A stretch of DNA of 64,000 nt from Mycobacterium sp. 1164985.4. GTDB lineage: Bacteria > Actinomycetota > Actinomycetes > Mycobacteriales > Mycobacteriaceae. Positions 17,414 to 27,403 of the stretch are shown in pieces. The notes under the pieces were generated by a model. That model ran no database searches, was not told the origin of the DNA, and saw only the letters and a list, made by a program, of their open reading frames with translations. The stretch's first letter is position 1. Every line of letters begins with the position of its first letter. The DNA lies in NCBI RefSeq assembly GCF_001668575.1, contig NZ_LZMD01000111.1, forward strand, positions 1 to 64,000. The letters run 5' to 3'. The translations under genes and the position numbers were made by a program.

Positions 17414-20400
17414 GCCGCGGCCCTCCCGAAGTCGAGCAGATCCGACAGCGCGGTGATCAACGCCGTCGGCGGGTTCCAGCTGAACACGCCGGCGGGATGC
17501 CCGTCCACGGTCGGCGTGTCGGGCCCGCACATTCCGCGCAGGAACAGATACAGCACGCCGCCGAGATGTCGTTCAGGCGTGTAGTGCGGCTGCCGCCACC
17601 GCAGGAAGCGGTGCAGCACAACGCTGTACAGCAGGGCCTGCAGCGGGTAGTCGGAGTGCAGCATCGCCTCGGCCAGCCGCGGCCGCGAGTAATCCGCCGC
17701 GGTCAAAGGCCGGTTCGGATCGCCGAGCCAGTTGGTCTTGTAGTCGACGACGAGGTAGCGGCCGTCTATCCGCAGCACCGCGTCCACCGAGCCCGACAGG
17801 TATCCCTTCAGCTGCTGCGGTCCCAGACCCGCTCCGGTCAACCGTTCCGCGTACGACGCCAACGGATCGTCCACGGGCAGGTGCGCACGCAGCAGCTCAC
17901 CGACATGGCTCAGCCGGATGTCGGGCCTCGACGCGCGCAGATCCCCGCCCGCCAACGGGAATTCGAAGTCCATCTCCCGCATCCGGTCGCGCAATCCGAT
18001 CTGCCGCAGCGTCGTATCTCCGGCCAGCGGTCCCAGAGGTGTGTCGTGCATCGGCACCATCGCCGCCGCCAGCTCGGTGGCCTCCACGTTGACGGGCCAC
18101 CACACCGAATGCTCACGGATCCGGGCCTCCAGCTCCGCGGCGAGGTCGGCGGCGAACGGATTCGCCGTCTCGAGCACGGCGTGCACCAGCGAGCCGAACT
18201 TCGCCCCGGTCGGCAGCTCCGCCATCGGTGACGGCACGTCGGCGCCGTCGGCCGCGGTGGTCAGCGGAATCTCGGCGACCTCGTCGTCGAGTTCGACCGT
18301 CTCGGGCTCGCTGCTGACCGGTGTGGCCTCGACCGCGCGGATCAACCCGCTGTAGGACGTCCGGCGCCACGCCGTGTCGATGGATCGGTGGAAGTGCCGG
18401 GCATCGACCTCGGCGGGAGCGGCCGGCTCTTGGGGTGCGCGCCTCGGACGCGGCACCGAGTCCTCGATCACGGGACCGCCGACGACCTCCCACTCCTTGA
18501 ACCGTGCCATCGCGTCATCGTCGGAAACCTTGCTGGGCACAACCACATCCGGCACCATCGGCTCACCCGGCCGCCTGCCGCGCAGCAGCCGCGACAGCCC
18601 GCCGTTGGGCTCGTCGCGCGACGGCGCCCACCAGGCGACCAGCTGCGACTGCGCGCGCGTCATCGCCACGTACATCAGGCGGCTGTCGTCGCTGGCGTCC
18701 TCTTCACGGCCGATCTTCGACACCGCGTGGAAGTCGGGGCTGTCGTTGCCACCGATGTGCAGGCATCTGGTGTCGCCCTCGTGGTAGAGCACGGTCTCGG
18801 GCTCCCACACATGGCGGTTGAACGCGAACGGCAGATAGACGACCGGAAACTGCAACCCCTTGGCCACGAAAACTGTCATCACCTGAACCGCCGCGGCATC
18901 GTTGTCGAGGCGGCGGAACCTCTCCGCTGCTCCGCTGCGCTCCTCGCGCTGGGCCCGCAGCCAGTCGCGCAGCGCCGGCAGGGTGAAGTGCTCGCGGTGC
19001 GCGGCCTCCTGCAGCAGCTGCGTCATGTGGGCCAGGTCGGTCATCTGGCGCTCACCGTTGCGCCAGGACAACACGCGATCACTCATGCCGGCGAGCTGCG
19101 CGGCCTCGAAGATCGCCGCCACCCCGCGCTCGCGGGCGTGACCTGCCCACTCCCGCAACGTTTCTGCGATGCGATCGGTCAGCGGGTCACCGCCCGCGAC
19201 GAGCGATTCGGCGGTCTCACCGAAGAACATGGTCGCGGCGGCCGCGCGCACGACCCCGGGCCGGTGCGGCTGGTCGAACGCCTCGAGTAACGCCAGCCAG
19301 TCCTCGGCGGCGTCGGAGTTGAAGATGTCGGAGTCGCCGGTGTACACCGCGGGGATGCCCGCGTCACACAGCGCTCGGTAGCAGACCCTTGCGTCGCGGT
19401 GGTTCTCGACGATGACCGCGATGTCGCCCGCCCCGAGGCGGCGACCGTCGAACGTCGCCTCCGCATCGATCAGTGCGCCGATGTCGGCCGCCAGATCCTT
19501 GGGGATGTGTGTGCGCAGCTGGTCGATCGGTATGACACCGGTTCGGCTGCGGCCCAGGGTGTTCCGGGACACGACGCGCAGCCGGAACGGATCGTTGCAC
19601 GGCGCTCCGGCCAACCGCGAGCCCGTGTGCCTGGCAGCGACGTCGTGCACGACGATCTTCTCGTGGCCCAGTTGGGCACCACGCAGCACCGCCTGCAACC
19701 GCGTCACCAGCGCCTCGTCGCTGCGCCAGTTGATGGCCAACGTCTTCTGGACGTCGGCCTTGGAGGCCGCACTCAGATAGGTGACGATGTCGCCGCCGCG
19801 GAACGCGTAGATCGCTTGCTTGGGATCGCCGATGAGGATCAGCGTCGACCGTTTGGTGAAGGCGCGGTCGATCACGCGCCACTGGACGGGATCGGTGTCC
19901 TGGAACTCGTCGACCATCACGATCGGCCAACGCTGGTGCATGCGCAGCTGCGCCGCGGAGTCGTCGGCGTCCAGCGCGTCGGCCAACCGGCTCAGCAGGT
20001 CATCGTAGCCGAGGATGCCTCGCTGCCGCTTGCGCTTATCCAGTTCGTCCAGAACGTCTTTCGCGAACCGGATGCAGACGGCGGCACGGGAATCCGGTGG
20101 AGGGTCCTTTGGCCGCAGCTCGGTCGCGGGATGCTCGACGACCTGCTTTGCCAGGCGCAGCGCATCGGGATAGGTCAGCACCGGGTTGTCACGCTCACGG
20201 CCGAAGTGGTGCAGGTAGAGATCGTCGACGATCTCGATGACCAGTTCCTCGAGGCTCTCGACGAGCGTGACCCGCGAGTCGCTGTCACCCGCCACACCAA
20301 GCGATTTGAGAACCAGTTGGCAGAACTGGTGGGTGGTGGCGATCGTCGCGGCGTCGAATGCGGCCAGCGCATCGCGCAGACGGCGTTCGCGCGCGGCGAC

Positions 20401-20697
20401 CTGCTCAGCGGTGCCGTCGAGCAGGTGCTCGACGATCTCGTTGACCTCGACGCCGGCCGGATCGATGAAAGCCTGGACGGCGTCGACGATCTGGCGCCTC
20501 ACCCGATCACGCAATTCCTGGCTGGCCGCGCGGCTGAACGTGATCAGCAGCATCTGGTCGAGCGTCGCGACTCCCTCGGCGAGGTAACGTGTGACGAGCC
20601 CGGCCAGCGCGAACGTCTTCCCGGTCCCTGCGCTGGCCTCCAGCACCGTGGTCGAACGTTCGGCGGGCAGCTCGCCCAGCAGATCGAAGGGTTCCAT
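17410..20697 (-). CDS. recB: Exodeoxyribonuclease V subunit RecB
   Basis: A 1095-residue RecB, close to the length of the M. tuberculosis protein. Walker A is ASAGTGKTFA at residues 21-30. Other helicase motifs include MVDEFQDTDPVQW and YVAMTRAQSQL. The C-terminal nuclease domain keeps the D-x-K core in LRIDGRYLVVDYKTN. RecB is a 3'-5' helicase and the nuclease of the complex. The ATG at 20697 shares one base with the recC stop (TGATG), and the gene overlaps recD, so all three are translated as one unit. Confidence 0.95.
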   Translation of the reverse strand: MEPFDLLGELPAERSTTVLEASAGTGKTFALAGLVTRYLAEGVATLDQMLLITFSRAASQELRDRVRRQIVDAVQAFIDPAGVEVNEIVEHLLDGTAEQVAARERRLRDALAAFDAATIATTHQFCQLVLKSLGVAGDSDSRVTLVESLEELVIEIVDDLYLHHFGRERDNPVLTYPDALRLAKQVVEHPATELRPKDPPPDSRAAVCIRFAKDVLDELDKRKRQRGILGYDDLLSRLADALDADDSAAQLRMHQRWPIVMVDEFQDTDPVQWRVIDRAFTKRSTLILIGDPKQAIYAFRGGDIVTYLSAASKADVQKTLAINWRSDEALVTRLQAVLRGAQLGHEKIVVHDVAARHTGSRLAGAPCNDPFRLRVVSRNTLGRSRTGVIPIDQLRTHIPKDLAADIGALIDAEATFDGRRLGAGDIAVIVENHRDARVCYRALCDAGIPAVYTGDSDIFNSDAAEDWLALLEAFDQPHRPGVVRAAAATMFFGETAESLVAGGDPLTDRIAETLREWAGHARERGVAAIFEAAQLAGMSDRVLSWRNGERQMTDLAHMTQLLQEAAHREHFTLPALRDWLRAQREERSGAAERFRRLDNDAAAVQVMTVFVAKGLQFPVVYLPFAFNRHVWEPETVLYHEGDTRCLHIGGNDSPDFHAVSKIGREEDASDDSRLMYVAMTRAQSQLVAWWAPSRDEPNGGLSRLLRGRRPGEPMVPDVVVPSKVSDDDAMARFKEWEVVGGPVIEDSVPRPRRAPQEPAAPAEVDARHFHRSIDTAWRRTSYSGLIRAVEATPVSSEPETVELDDEVAEIPLTTAADGADVPSPMAELPTGAKFGSLVHAVLETANPFAADLAAELEARIREHSVWWPVNVEATELAAAMVPMHDTPLGPLAGDTTLRQIGLRDRMREMDFEFPLAGGDLRASRPDIRLSHVGELLRAHLPVDDPLASYAERLTGAGLGPQQLKGYLSGSVDAVLRIDGRYLVVDYKTNWLGDPNRPLTAADYSRPRLAEAMLHSDYPLQALLYSVVLHRFLRWRQPHYTPERHLGGVLYLFLRGMCGPDTPTVDGHPAGVFSWNPPTALITALSDLLDFGRAAA

Positions 20698-23600
20698 CAC
20701 GTCTCCAGCGCCCGCAGCATCGGCAGCCACAGTCGACCCGAGTACGAATCCAGGCCCCGCTCCACGAGGTGCTTCAACCAGGTGCCCTTGCCGAACGCCA
20801 GCTGGTATGCGGGTTCGTCCTCCTCGCCGGGGTACATGCCCGACCGCCACTTGAACCCCGCGCGTTGTTCCGGATCGCCCTGGCCGTGCACGGCTTCGGC
20901 CCAGGCGTAAGACGTTTTCACCGGCAGCGGAAGCGGTTCGCGGCGACCCTGGTCGTACATCGCGACCAGGTCGGCGAGCAACTCCCGCGCATGCTCCGAC
21001 GGCCTGCCCATTGACTCGATCCGCGGCGTGGTGCCGCGGCGGGCGCGGCCGATGCTGATCGCCTTCCACTCGCGGCTGGGATCGTGAGCGAACAACGCCA
21101 GCAACGGAATCCACGGCTGCAACAGATGGCGACCGTCGAGCTTGGAGTAGGTGACCGAGACCAGCCGCTCACCGTAGACGGGCGTGACGGTGCCGGTGAT
21201 CCGGCGGCCGGCGCCGATCTCGACGTCGATGTCGACCGCGGTCGGGTCGGCGCCCCGGTACGGCCGTGCGGCGTCCGCGATCAGCGACGCCTGGTCGCAG
21301 ATCTCGTTCGCTCGGCGCCAGCCGAGGTGGCCGGGCGGCAGGGTGCCGCGCCGCCACTCAGCCTGGCGGGCCTGATCGGAATCCATACCGCTCAACATGT
21401 CCCGCAACATGCGATCGCCGACCGCCCACTGCTCGAGCGCGTCGATATCAACAGGCATCGCGTCCTCGACGCCGTCGACCTCCCACGGCAACGTGTAGTC
21501 CAGGGCGCGGAAGAATCCCTTAACGGGGTCGCGGAAGAACGCGACCAGGTCGGCGAGCACGACGTCGTCGGGCGAGGGAGCGGGCAGCGGGCCGGAGACG
21601 AATCTCGGCCGCTCTGCGCGTTCGGCGGCGCGGGTGAGCGCCGCGCGCTTGACCGTGGAGTCGAACGTGAACGGCACGTTCGGAATCAGTTTCCCGGGGA
21701 TGACATTGCGGGTGTCGAACGGTTGCAGCGGATGTTTCACCACGATCGCCTCGCGGACCGGATGCTCGGTGGTGCGGTCGAGCGTGTCGAGCAACTCGGC
21801 GAGCGGGACGGCCGGCGGGCGTTCCTGACCGGAGTATTCGTTGGCGCCGGTGTAGGTGATCACCAGTGTCTCGGTGGCCGCGCCGATGGCGTCGAGCAGC
21901 AATTGCCTGTCCTCGGAACGGATGTCGCGCTCACCGGTCATCGGTTCGCGGGCCAGCGCGTCGTCGCCGTCGACCACGCCCAAACGCGGGAACACGCCGT
22001 CGTCGAGGCCGACCAGGCACACGACGCGGTGCGGCACCGATCGCATCGGCACCATGGTGCAGACGGTCAGCGTGCCGGTGCGGAAGTTGGCGCGGGTGGG
22101 CCGGCCGGCGAGGTGGCGGTCAAGCAGTGCTCGGACGTCGGAGAGCCGCATCGCGGTGTGGGCGCGGGTACCCGCCGTGGCGAGCACGTCGGCGAATTCG
22201 CGGTCGAGTTGGGCGGCCTGCCAGACGTCGTCGTCACCCACGCGGGTCAACAGGCCGATGCCGTCGCTCAGCGCCTGCAGCCACTGAACAAGCGGCCTTG
22301 TGCCGGTGAGGGATTGAACGGCACACCGCAGGCGGTCGACGTACTCGGCCAGCTGGCCCGCCAGGTCGACCCGGTTGCTGCTCACGTCGTCGAGGGGAAG
22401 CGTGGTGTCGATCCAGGCGTGCGAGTCGTCGGACATGGCCACCCCGGCCAGCACCCGGTCGATGCCGAAACGCCATGTGTTCTGGACGAAGTCGACACAG
22501 TAGGGTTTGCGGTGCTCGGTGTCGAAGCCCCAGCGGATGTTGGCCTGGCGCACCCAGCGGGTGATGTCTTCGAGGTTGTCGTCGGTGAAGCCGAAGCGGG
22601 CCCGCACCGGCGCGGCCTGCGCGAGGTTGAGCACTTCGCTCGAGGTGGCGCGGCCACCCGCCAACGCGAGCAGCTGGGAGGCCACGCCGAGCAGTGGATT
22701 GGTCTGCACGAGCGACCGGTCGGCGAGGCGGACGCGCAGCTGGTGGGCCGGATGCACACCCTTGATCATGTCGCCGAGGCCGAAGCCGGCCACGATCAGA
22801 GGCGCGTAGGTCTCGATGTCCGGGCACATGACGAGGATGTCGCGCGGTTCGAGGGTCTCGTCGTCGGCGAGCAGACCGAGCAGCACCTCGCGGAGCACGT
22901 CGATCTGGCGGGCCGGTCCGTGGCAGCTGTGCACCTGTACCGAGAGGTCGGTGGCGAGGTGTGCCCGGCCTTGCGGCCGGATCGCATTGGCCGCGATGTC
23001 GGACTGCAACCACCCGAGGAGGGTGTCGCGGCGCTGCCTGCCGCCGAGGTATTCGTCGGTCCGGGGGTCGGTCGGCAGTGCGCGCTGCAGTTCGCGAAGG
23101 TCGCGGCCGAGCGTGGCGAGCAGGGGATGGCCGACCCGGCGGTGACTGTCGTCCTCGCGGCGGGGGATCTGGCCCTGCAACGCCTTGAGTTGCTGCCACA
23201 TATCGTCGCTCGGGTGCGGCAGCCACAGGTGCAGGGCGTGGTGTGTGGAAAGCGCGTCAAGCAGTTCGATCTCGGTGCGGGGCAGCCGGGTGTGCCCGAA
23301 CAGCGACAGTCGCTCGGGCAGATCGGCACGCGATTCGCGCAGCCGCGCAACGGTTTTCGCGTGCCGAACGTGCGGGGTGTCGGCGCCGACGCGCTCGATG
23401 AGCGCGCGCCACAGCGGCGGCTGCCAGGCGAGGTCGGCCGCGATGTCGCCGTCGGCGCCGTTTTCCCAGTCGATCAGCAGCTGTGGACGTTGGCGGGCGT
23501 AGGAGGCGAACAGCCCCGCGAGCCTGCGAGCGACGGCGTAGCGCCGGCCCTGGCGCAGTTCCCGCTCCTCGCCGGCCTCGAAGTGGCCGAGGTGGGTGGC

Positions 23601-23966
23601 CAGCGGTTTACACCAGTCCTCGGGGCAGGCGGCGTCGATGACCTCCATCAATGGCCACACCATCGCGTCGGGCGACCACGGGTCCTCTACGGCGGCGGTG
23701 CCGCCAGTCCTGCCGGAGCCGGTTCCGGTCAACTCCGCGATCAGCGAGCGCGGATTGCGGAACGCGATACCTGCGCAGACACCGTCGGCGCCGGCGCCAC
23801 GCCCCAGCACATGGCTCAACCGCTGGCTCAGCCAGCGCTCGACCCCCTTGGCCGGCACGATGACCAGCTCCTCGGCGAACGGGTCCGACAGGGGATGACT
23901 GAGCAGAGCGCCCAGCCCGTCGGCGAGAAGATCGGTGCGTTCGGCCCGGTGGATGTGAAGCGCCAT
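20697..23966 (-). CDS. recC: Exodeoxyribonuclease V subunit RecC
   Basis: A 1089-residue RecC, the subunit with inactive helicase and nuclease folds that in E. coli reads Chi. The N-terminus MALHIHRAERTDLLADGL and blocks such as ELVIVPAKGVERWLSQRLS and CLVGLDDGVFPR are typical. I chose the ATG at 23966, which matches the family start; an in-frame TTG at 24032 would add 22 unrelated residues. First gene of recC-recB-recD, divergent from the secreted-protein gene at 24062. Confidence 0.93.
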   Translation of the reverse strand: MALHIHRAERTDLLADGLGALLSHPLSDPFAEELVIVPAKGVERWLSQRLSHVLGRGAGADGVCAGIAFRNPRSLIAELTGTGSGRTGGTAAVEDPWSPDAMVWPLMEVIDAACPEDWCKPLATHLGHFEAGEERELRQGRRYAVARRLAGLFASYARQRPQLLIDWENGADGDIAADLAWQPPLWRALIERVGADTPHVRHAKTVARLRESRADLPERLSLFGHTRLPRTEIELLDALSTHHALHLWLPHPSDDMWQQLKALQGQIPRREDDSHRRVGHPLLATLGRDLRELQRALPTDPRTDEYLGGRQRRDTLLGWLQSDIAANAIRPQGRAHLATDLSVQVHSCHGPARQIDVLREVLLGLLADDETLEPRDILVMCPDIETYAPLIVAGFGLGDMIKGVHPAHQLRVRLADRSLVQTNPLLGVASQLLALAGGRATSSEVLNLAQAAPVRARFGFTDDNLEDITRWVRQANIRWGFDTEHRKPYCVDFVQNTWRFGIDRVLAGVAMSDDSHAWIDTTLPLDDVSSNRVDLAGQLAEYVDRLRCAVQSLTGTRPLVQWLQALSDGIGLLTRVGDDDVWQAAQLDREFADVLATAGTRAHTAMRLSDVRALLDRHLAGRPTRANFRTGTLTVCTMVPMRSVPHRVVCLVGLDDGVFPRLGVVDGDDALAREPMTGERDIRSEDRQLLLDAIGAATETLVITYTGANEYSGQERPPAVPLAELLDTLDRTTEHPVREAIVVKHPLQPFDTRNVIPGKLIPNVPFTFDSTVKRAALTRAAERAERPRFVSGPLPAPSPDDVVLADLVAFFRDPVKGFFRALDYTLPWEVDGVEDAMPVDIDALEQWAVGDRMLRDMLSGMDSDQARQAEWRRGTLPPGHLGWRRANEICDQASLIADAARPYRGADPTAVDIDVEIGAGRRITGTVTPVYGERLVSVTYSKLDGRHLLQPWIPLLALFAHDPSREWKAISIGRARRGTTPRIESMGRPSEHARELLADLVAMYDQGRREPLPLPVKTSYAWAEAVHGQGDPEQRAGFKWRSGMYPGEEDEPAYQLAFGKGTWLKHLVERGLDSYSGRLWLPMLRALET

Positions 23967-24061
23967 CGCCGCCAACGATAGGTCGTGGGTCCGACGGGGA
24001 CGGGGGTTTACCGTGGCGGTGGACGTTTGCAAGCGACCGAGTCAGGGAAAGCCACGTTTCG

Positions 24062-24553
24062 ATGAATCGTTCGATGGCCGCGATGTTGACCATGGCCGCC
24101 AGCGCAGCCGCCTGTATTCCGATGATCGCGACACCGGTCGCGGCAGCCCAGCCGACGTGTAGCCCCGACCAGGACGACGCGATACGCCTCGCGTTCGCCC
24201 AGCTGCCGTTCGAACCACTCACCGGGTCCCCATGGGACAGCACACCCGTGGACAGCAACTACGACCCGTGCTCCGAACTCTCCACGATCTTGGTGACGAC
24301 CGAAGGCGGCACCGGCAGTTCGCCCGTGCAGGCCCTGCTGTTCCATCGCGGCGAGTACGTCGGAACTGGTACGTCCAAGGCGTACGGCTTCACCTCACTG
24401 GACTCCGCGGCCAGCAGCGACGACACAGTCGTGCTCAACTACAAGGTGCCCGGCGAGTGCAACGCCTGTGCGCCCGCGGCGATTCACAGCGCGCGCTATC
24501 GCTGGAACGGCGACCGGGCCGTGATGCTCGACCCGCCCCCGCCGACGGCCTGA
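24062..24553 (+). CDS. Secreted LppP/LprE-family protein
   Basis: A 163-residue protein with a Sec-type signal peptide (about 1-29, ending near VAAAQ). The rest matches the mycobacterial LppP/LprE pattern: a Cys in NYDPCSEL, ALLFHRGEYVGTGTSKAYG, TVVLNYKVPGECNACAP and a final RWNGDRAVML. No good lipobox precedes a cysteine (AAAC at residue 18 is weak), so this member may be secreted rather than lipid-anchored. Family function is unknown. It is 14 bp upstream of an HD-domain gene and may share its transcript. Confidence 0.7.
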   Translation: MNRSMAAMLTMAASAAACIPMIATPVAAAQPTCSPDQDDAIRLAFAQLPFEPLTGSPWDSTPVDSNYDPCSELSTILVTTEGGTGSSPVQALLFHRGEYVGTGTSKAYGFTSLDSAASSDDTVVLNYKVPGECNACAPAAIHSARYRWNGDRAVMLDPPPPTA

Positions 24554-24567
24554 GGGAGGAGTATGAG

Positions 24568-25176
24568 GTGAGCGAAACGACATCACCGCGCCTGGGCACA
24601 AAATTCCATGAGGCGCTGGGGTTCGCCGCCGAACTGCACCGCACCCAGACCCGCAAGGCCTCCGAGGTGCCGTACGTCGGTCATCTACTGTCGGTCGCCG
24701 GGTTGGTGATCGAGGCCGACGGCACCGAGACCGAGGCGATCGCCGCTCTGCTGCACGACGCCGCCGAGGATCAGGGCGGTGACGCGACACTCGCGACGAT
24801 CGAAGAGCGCTTCGGTCCAGAGGTCGCCGGCATCGTCGAGGAGTGCAGCGATACGGTCGTGACGCCGAAACCGCCGTGGCGCGAGCGCAAGCAGAACTAC
24901 ATCGAACACTTGAATACGGCCTCGGACAGCACGATTCGCGTGTCGATGGCCGACAAACTGGACAACGCCAGGGCGATCCTGCGGGACCTGCGCCGCTTCG
25001 GCCCGAAGGTGTGGCAGCGCTTCAACACCGACGATCCGCAGGAACATCTGTGGTACTACCGCTCGCTGCTCGAGGTGTACCGGCGGCGTAGCGACAGTTG
25101 GCTGGTCGACGAGCTGTCCCGCGTCATCGAGACGCTGGCCGAGGAGATCGGCCCTCCGATCGCCGCTACCGTCTGA
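24568..25176 (+). CDS. HD-domain hydrolase (RelA/SpoT hydrolase-like)
   Basis: A 202-residue single HD domain. The metal ligands are visible as H39 in VGHLLSVAG, H63-D64 in ALLHDAAED and Asp in SMADKLDNAR, the spacing of RelA/SpoT-type hydrolase domains. There is no synthetase or TGS domain, so it may be a small (p)ppGpp hydrolase-like or nucleotide phosphohydrolase enzyme. The GTG start at 24568 follows GGGAGGA by 7-8 nt. The sulfurtransferase gene begins 3 bp downstream, so they are probably an operon. Confidence 0.75.
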   Translation: MSETTSPRLGTKFHEALGFAAELHRTQTRKASEVPYVGHLLSVAGLVIEADGTETEAIAALLHDAAEDQGGDATLATIEERFGPEVAGIVEECSDTVVTPKPPWRERKQNYIEHLNTASDSTIRVSMADKLDNARAILRDLRRFGPKVWQRFNTDDPQEHLWYYRSLLEVYRRRSDSWLVDELSRVIETLAEEIGPPIAATV

Positions 25177-25179
25177 GGT

Positions 25180-26013
25180 ATGAGCGCACGCGACACGGTG
25201 TGGATCTCGGCCGCGGAGGTGGCGCGGCGACTCGATGCGGGTGAACCGCTGACGCTGCTGGACGTGCGGTGGCAGCTTGCCGAGCCCGACGGCCGCGCAG
25301 CCTACGAACGGGGACACCTGCCCGGGGCGGTGTATGTCTCCCTCGAGGACGAGCTGAGCGATCACACCGTCGAAGGCCGTGGACGGCACCCGCTGCCGTC
25401 CGGGACCGCACTCCAAGCGGCCGCCCGTCGCTGGGGCGTGCGGACCGGGGTGCCGGTCGTGGTGTACGACGACTGGAATCGCGCCGGATCCGCGCGCGCC
25501 TGGTGGGTGCTGACCGCGGCCGGCATCGACGCCGTCCGCATCCTCGACGGTGGGCTCGCGGCGTGGACGAGCGCCGGCGGCGCATTGCAAATCGGTCCCG
25601 TCGACCCTCAACCCGGCGACGTCACCGTCGCACACCTCGACCTGTACGCCGGGGCCCGCCGGACCGTCACCGCGGACGCACTGCAGGACCCGGGGCGGCT
25701 CGTGATCGACGCGCGGGCGCCGGAACGGTTCCGCGGCGACGTCGAACCCGTCGACCCGGTCGCCGGGCACATCCCCGGCGCTGTCAACGTCCCGAGCACC
25801 CGCCTGCTGGCCGACGACGGCACCCTGATCGCCGACGCCGTCCTCGCCCGCGCGTTCGAGGACGCAGGCGATGTCGCGGTGTACTGCGGGTCGGGTGTGA
25901 CGGCCGCCGTGACGATCGCCGGCCTGGCCGCGGCGGGAGTGGACGCCGCGCTGTTTCCCGGTTCGTGGTCGGAATGGAGTTCGGACCCGTCGCGCCCGGT
26001 GGCGCGGGGCTGA
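25180..26013 (+). CDS. Two-domain sulfurtransferase (rhodanese family)
   Basis: A 277-residue tandem rhodanese. The N-terminal domain (about 8-130) keeps LLDVRW and an inactive loop; the C-terminal domain carries the catalytic Cys236 in CGSGVTA. That loop resembles 3-mercaptopyruvate sulfurtransferases more than thiosulfate:cyanide enzymes. It would move sulfane sulfur from mercaptopyruvate or thiosulfate to an acceptor in the cytoplasm. It is followed by a strong terminator-like hairpin. SseA/SseB-type, but I do not assign which. Confidence 0.85.
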   Translation: MSARDTVWISAAEVARRLDAGEPLTLLDVRWQLAEPDGRAAYERGHLPGAVYVSLEDELSDHTVEGRGRHPLPSGTALQAAARRWGVRTGVPVVVYDDWNRAGSARAWWVLTAAGIDAVRILDGGLAAWTSAGGALQIGPVDPQPGDVTVAHLDLYAGARRTVTADALQDPGRLVIDARAPERFRGDVEPVDPVAGHIPGAVNVPSTRLLADDGTLIADAVLARAFEDAGDVAVYCGSGVTAAVTIAGLAAAGVDAALFPGSWSEWSSDPSRPVARG

Positions 26014-26029
26014 CCAGCGCTGACATGGG

Positions 26030-26066
26030 AGGCCCTCCCGGAAATACGCCGCCCGGGAGGGCCTCT
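26030..26066. terminator. Bidirectional terminator
   Basis: GAGGCCCTCCCGG (26030-26042) pairs perfectly with its complement at 26054-26066, a 13-bp stem with an 11-nt loop. It lies between the convergent ends of the sulfurtransferase gene and the small secreted-protein gene, and can serve both. Confidence 0.8.
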
Positions 26067-26086
26067 GTGGAGGTAAGCGCTTGTGA

Positions 26087-26329
26087 TCAGCGGCGGTAGT
26101 CCGGCTGGACCCGCTGCAGGTGGTTGATGCCGTGGTTGCGGTGGGCACCGGTGGCCGGGTGTGCCTTGACGTTCGGCGTGGCGACGAGGCCCGGCCGCGG
26201 CGTGGTGTCCTGCGAGTAGGTGCCGGCATTGGCGGCACCGGCGAAGCCGAGGGCTCCGGCCAGGATTCCGGCGGCGACGACCGGCAGGGCGAAGAACTGG
26301 GCGATGCGGCGGGTGGTGGTGGCGTTCAT
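26087..26329 (-). CDS. Small secreted protein of unknown function
   Basis: An 80-residue protein with a clear signal peptide: positive MNATTTRR, a hydrophobic core to about residue 29 and an AxA cleavage site near AANAG. The mature part of about 45 residues is polar, rich in Pro, His and Asn, and has no cysteines. The start is supported by AGGAG 6 nt upstream. Mycobacteria have many such small secreted proteins; I do not recognise a named family. Confidence 0.7.
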   Translation of the reverse strand: MNATTTRRIAQFFALPVVAAGILAGALGFAGAANAGTYSQDTTPRPGLVATPNVKAHPATGAHRNHGINHLQRVQPDYRR

Positions 26330-26506
26330 GTCGATCTCCTCGTTGAGTTCGGTGTTCGTGTTCTCTGCCGGTGTTCCGGCGATGACTCAAGAGTGCTGCG
26401 CCGCGGGGCTTGTGTATGTCGACCGGCCGGAGGGTGAGCCGGTCGAATTGCGTGTCCACCGATCGGGGGATACGCCCTAAGCTGCAGGAGGCGGAGAGGA
26501 GCACAT

Positions 26507-27403
26507 ATGGACGTTCTGCGCACACCCGACGACCGCTTCGCGAACCTCGCGGGTTATCCGTTCGCGCCGCACTACGTCGACGTCACCGCGTCCGACACCG
26601 AGCCGCTGCGGTTGCATTACGTCGACGAAGGCCCCGCCGACGGCCGGCCCATCGTCCTGCTGCACGGCGAACCGACGTGGAGTTACTTGTACCGCACCAT
26701 GATTCCTCCCCTGGCCGCTGGCGGCTTCCGGGTACTGGCGCCCGACCTCATCGGGTTCGGTCGTTCCGACAAGCCCTCTCGCACAGAGGATTACACCTAT
26801 CTACGCCACGTCGAGTGGGTCACATCCTGGTTCACCGCGCTCGACCTGCGCGACACCACGATCTTCGTGCAGGACTGGGGTTCATTGATCGGGCTGCGCA
26901 TCGCCGCTGAGCAGGGCGAGCGCATCGCGCGCGTCGTCGTCGCCAACGGCTTCCTGCCGGCCGGACAGAACAGGGCGAACCTTCCGTTCCGGATCTGGCG
27001 CGCATTCGCGCGGTACACGCCGGTGTTCCCGGCCGGACGCATCGTCGCGATGGGCACGGTCACCGATGTGCCGGCACGCATTCGCACCGGATACGATGCG
27101 CCGTTCCCCCACAAGCGCTTTCAGGCCGGGGCCCGCGCCTTCCCCGCCTTGGTGCCGACGGAACCGGACGATCCCGCGTTACCGGCCAATCGCGCGGCGT
27201 GGGATACGCTGGGGCGCTGGGAGAAACCGTTCCTGTGCATCTTCGGCGCGAAGGATCCCATCCTCGGCCGCGCCGACCGTCCGCTGATCGAGCACGTCCC
27301 GGGCGCGTCCGGTCAACCCCATGCCCGTATCGACGGCAGCCACTTCGTGCAGGAGGACTGCGGCCCCGAGCTGGCCGAGCGAATCCTGCAGTGGCGCACC
27401 TAG
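26507..27403 (+). CDS. dhmA: Haloalkane dehalogenase (HLD-I type)
   Basis: A 298-residue alpha/beta hydrolase close to the HLD-I haloalkane dehalogenases. The nucleophile is Asp123 in VQDWGS, followed by a halide-binding Trp. HGEPTW at 53-58 forms the oxyanion site, and Asp250 (FGAKDPILG) and His279 (DGSHFVQED) complete the triad. It would hydrolyse a halogenated alkane to alcohol and halide. An AGAGGAG-type ribosome-binding sequence precedes the ATG. The stop overlaps the convergent DUF3060 gene by 4 bp. Natural substrates of mycobacterial members are unknown. Confidence 0.85.
   Translation: MDVLRTPDDRFANLAGYPFAPHYVDVTASDTEPLRLHYVDEGPADGRPIVLLHGEPTWSYLYRTMIPPLAAGGFRVLAPDLIGFGRSDKPSRTEDYTYLRHVEWVTSWFTALDLRDTTIFVQDWGSLIGLRIAAEQGERIARVVVANGFLPAGQNRANLPFRIWRAFARYTPVFPAGRIVAMGTVTDVPARIRTGYDAPFPHKRFQAGARAFPALVPTEPDDPALPANRAAWDTLGRWEKPFLCIFGAKDPILGRADRPLIEHVPGASGQPHARIDGSHFVQEDCGPELAERILQWRT

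Noticed and set aside
21084..23981. Long plus-strand open frame opposite recC
   Set aside because: It is antisense to a clear recC, has no recognisable motif and an Arg/Val/Gly/Asp-heavy composition typical of shadow frames in GC-rich DNA.
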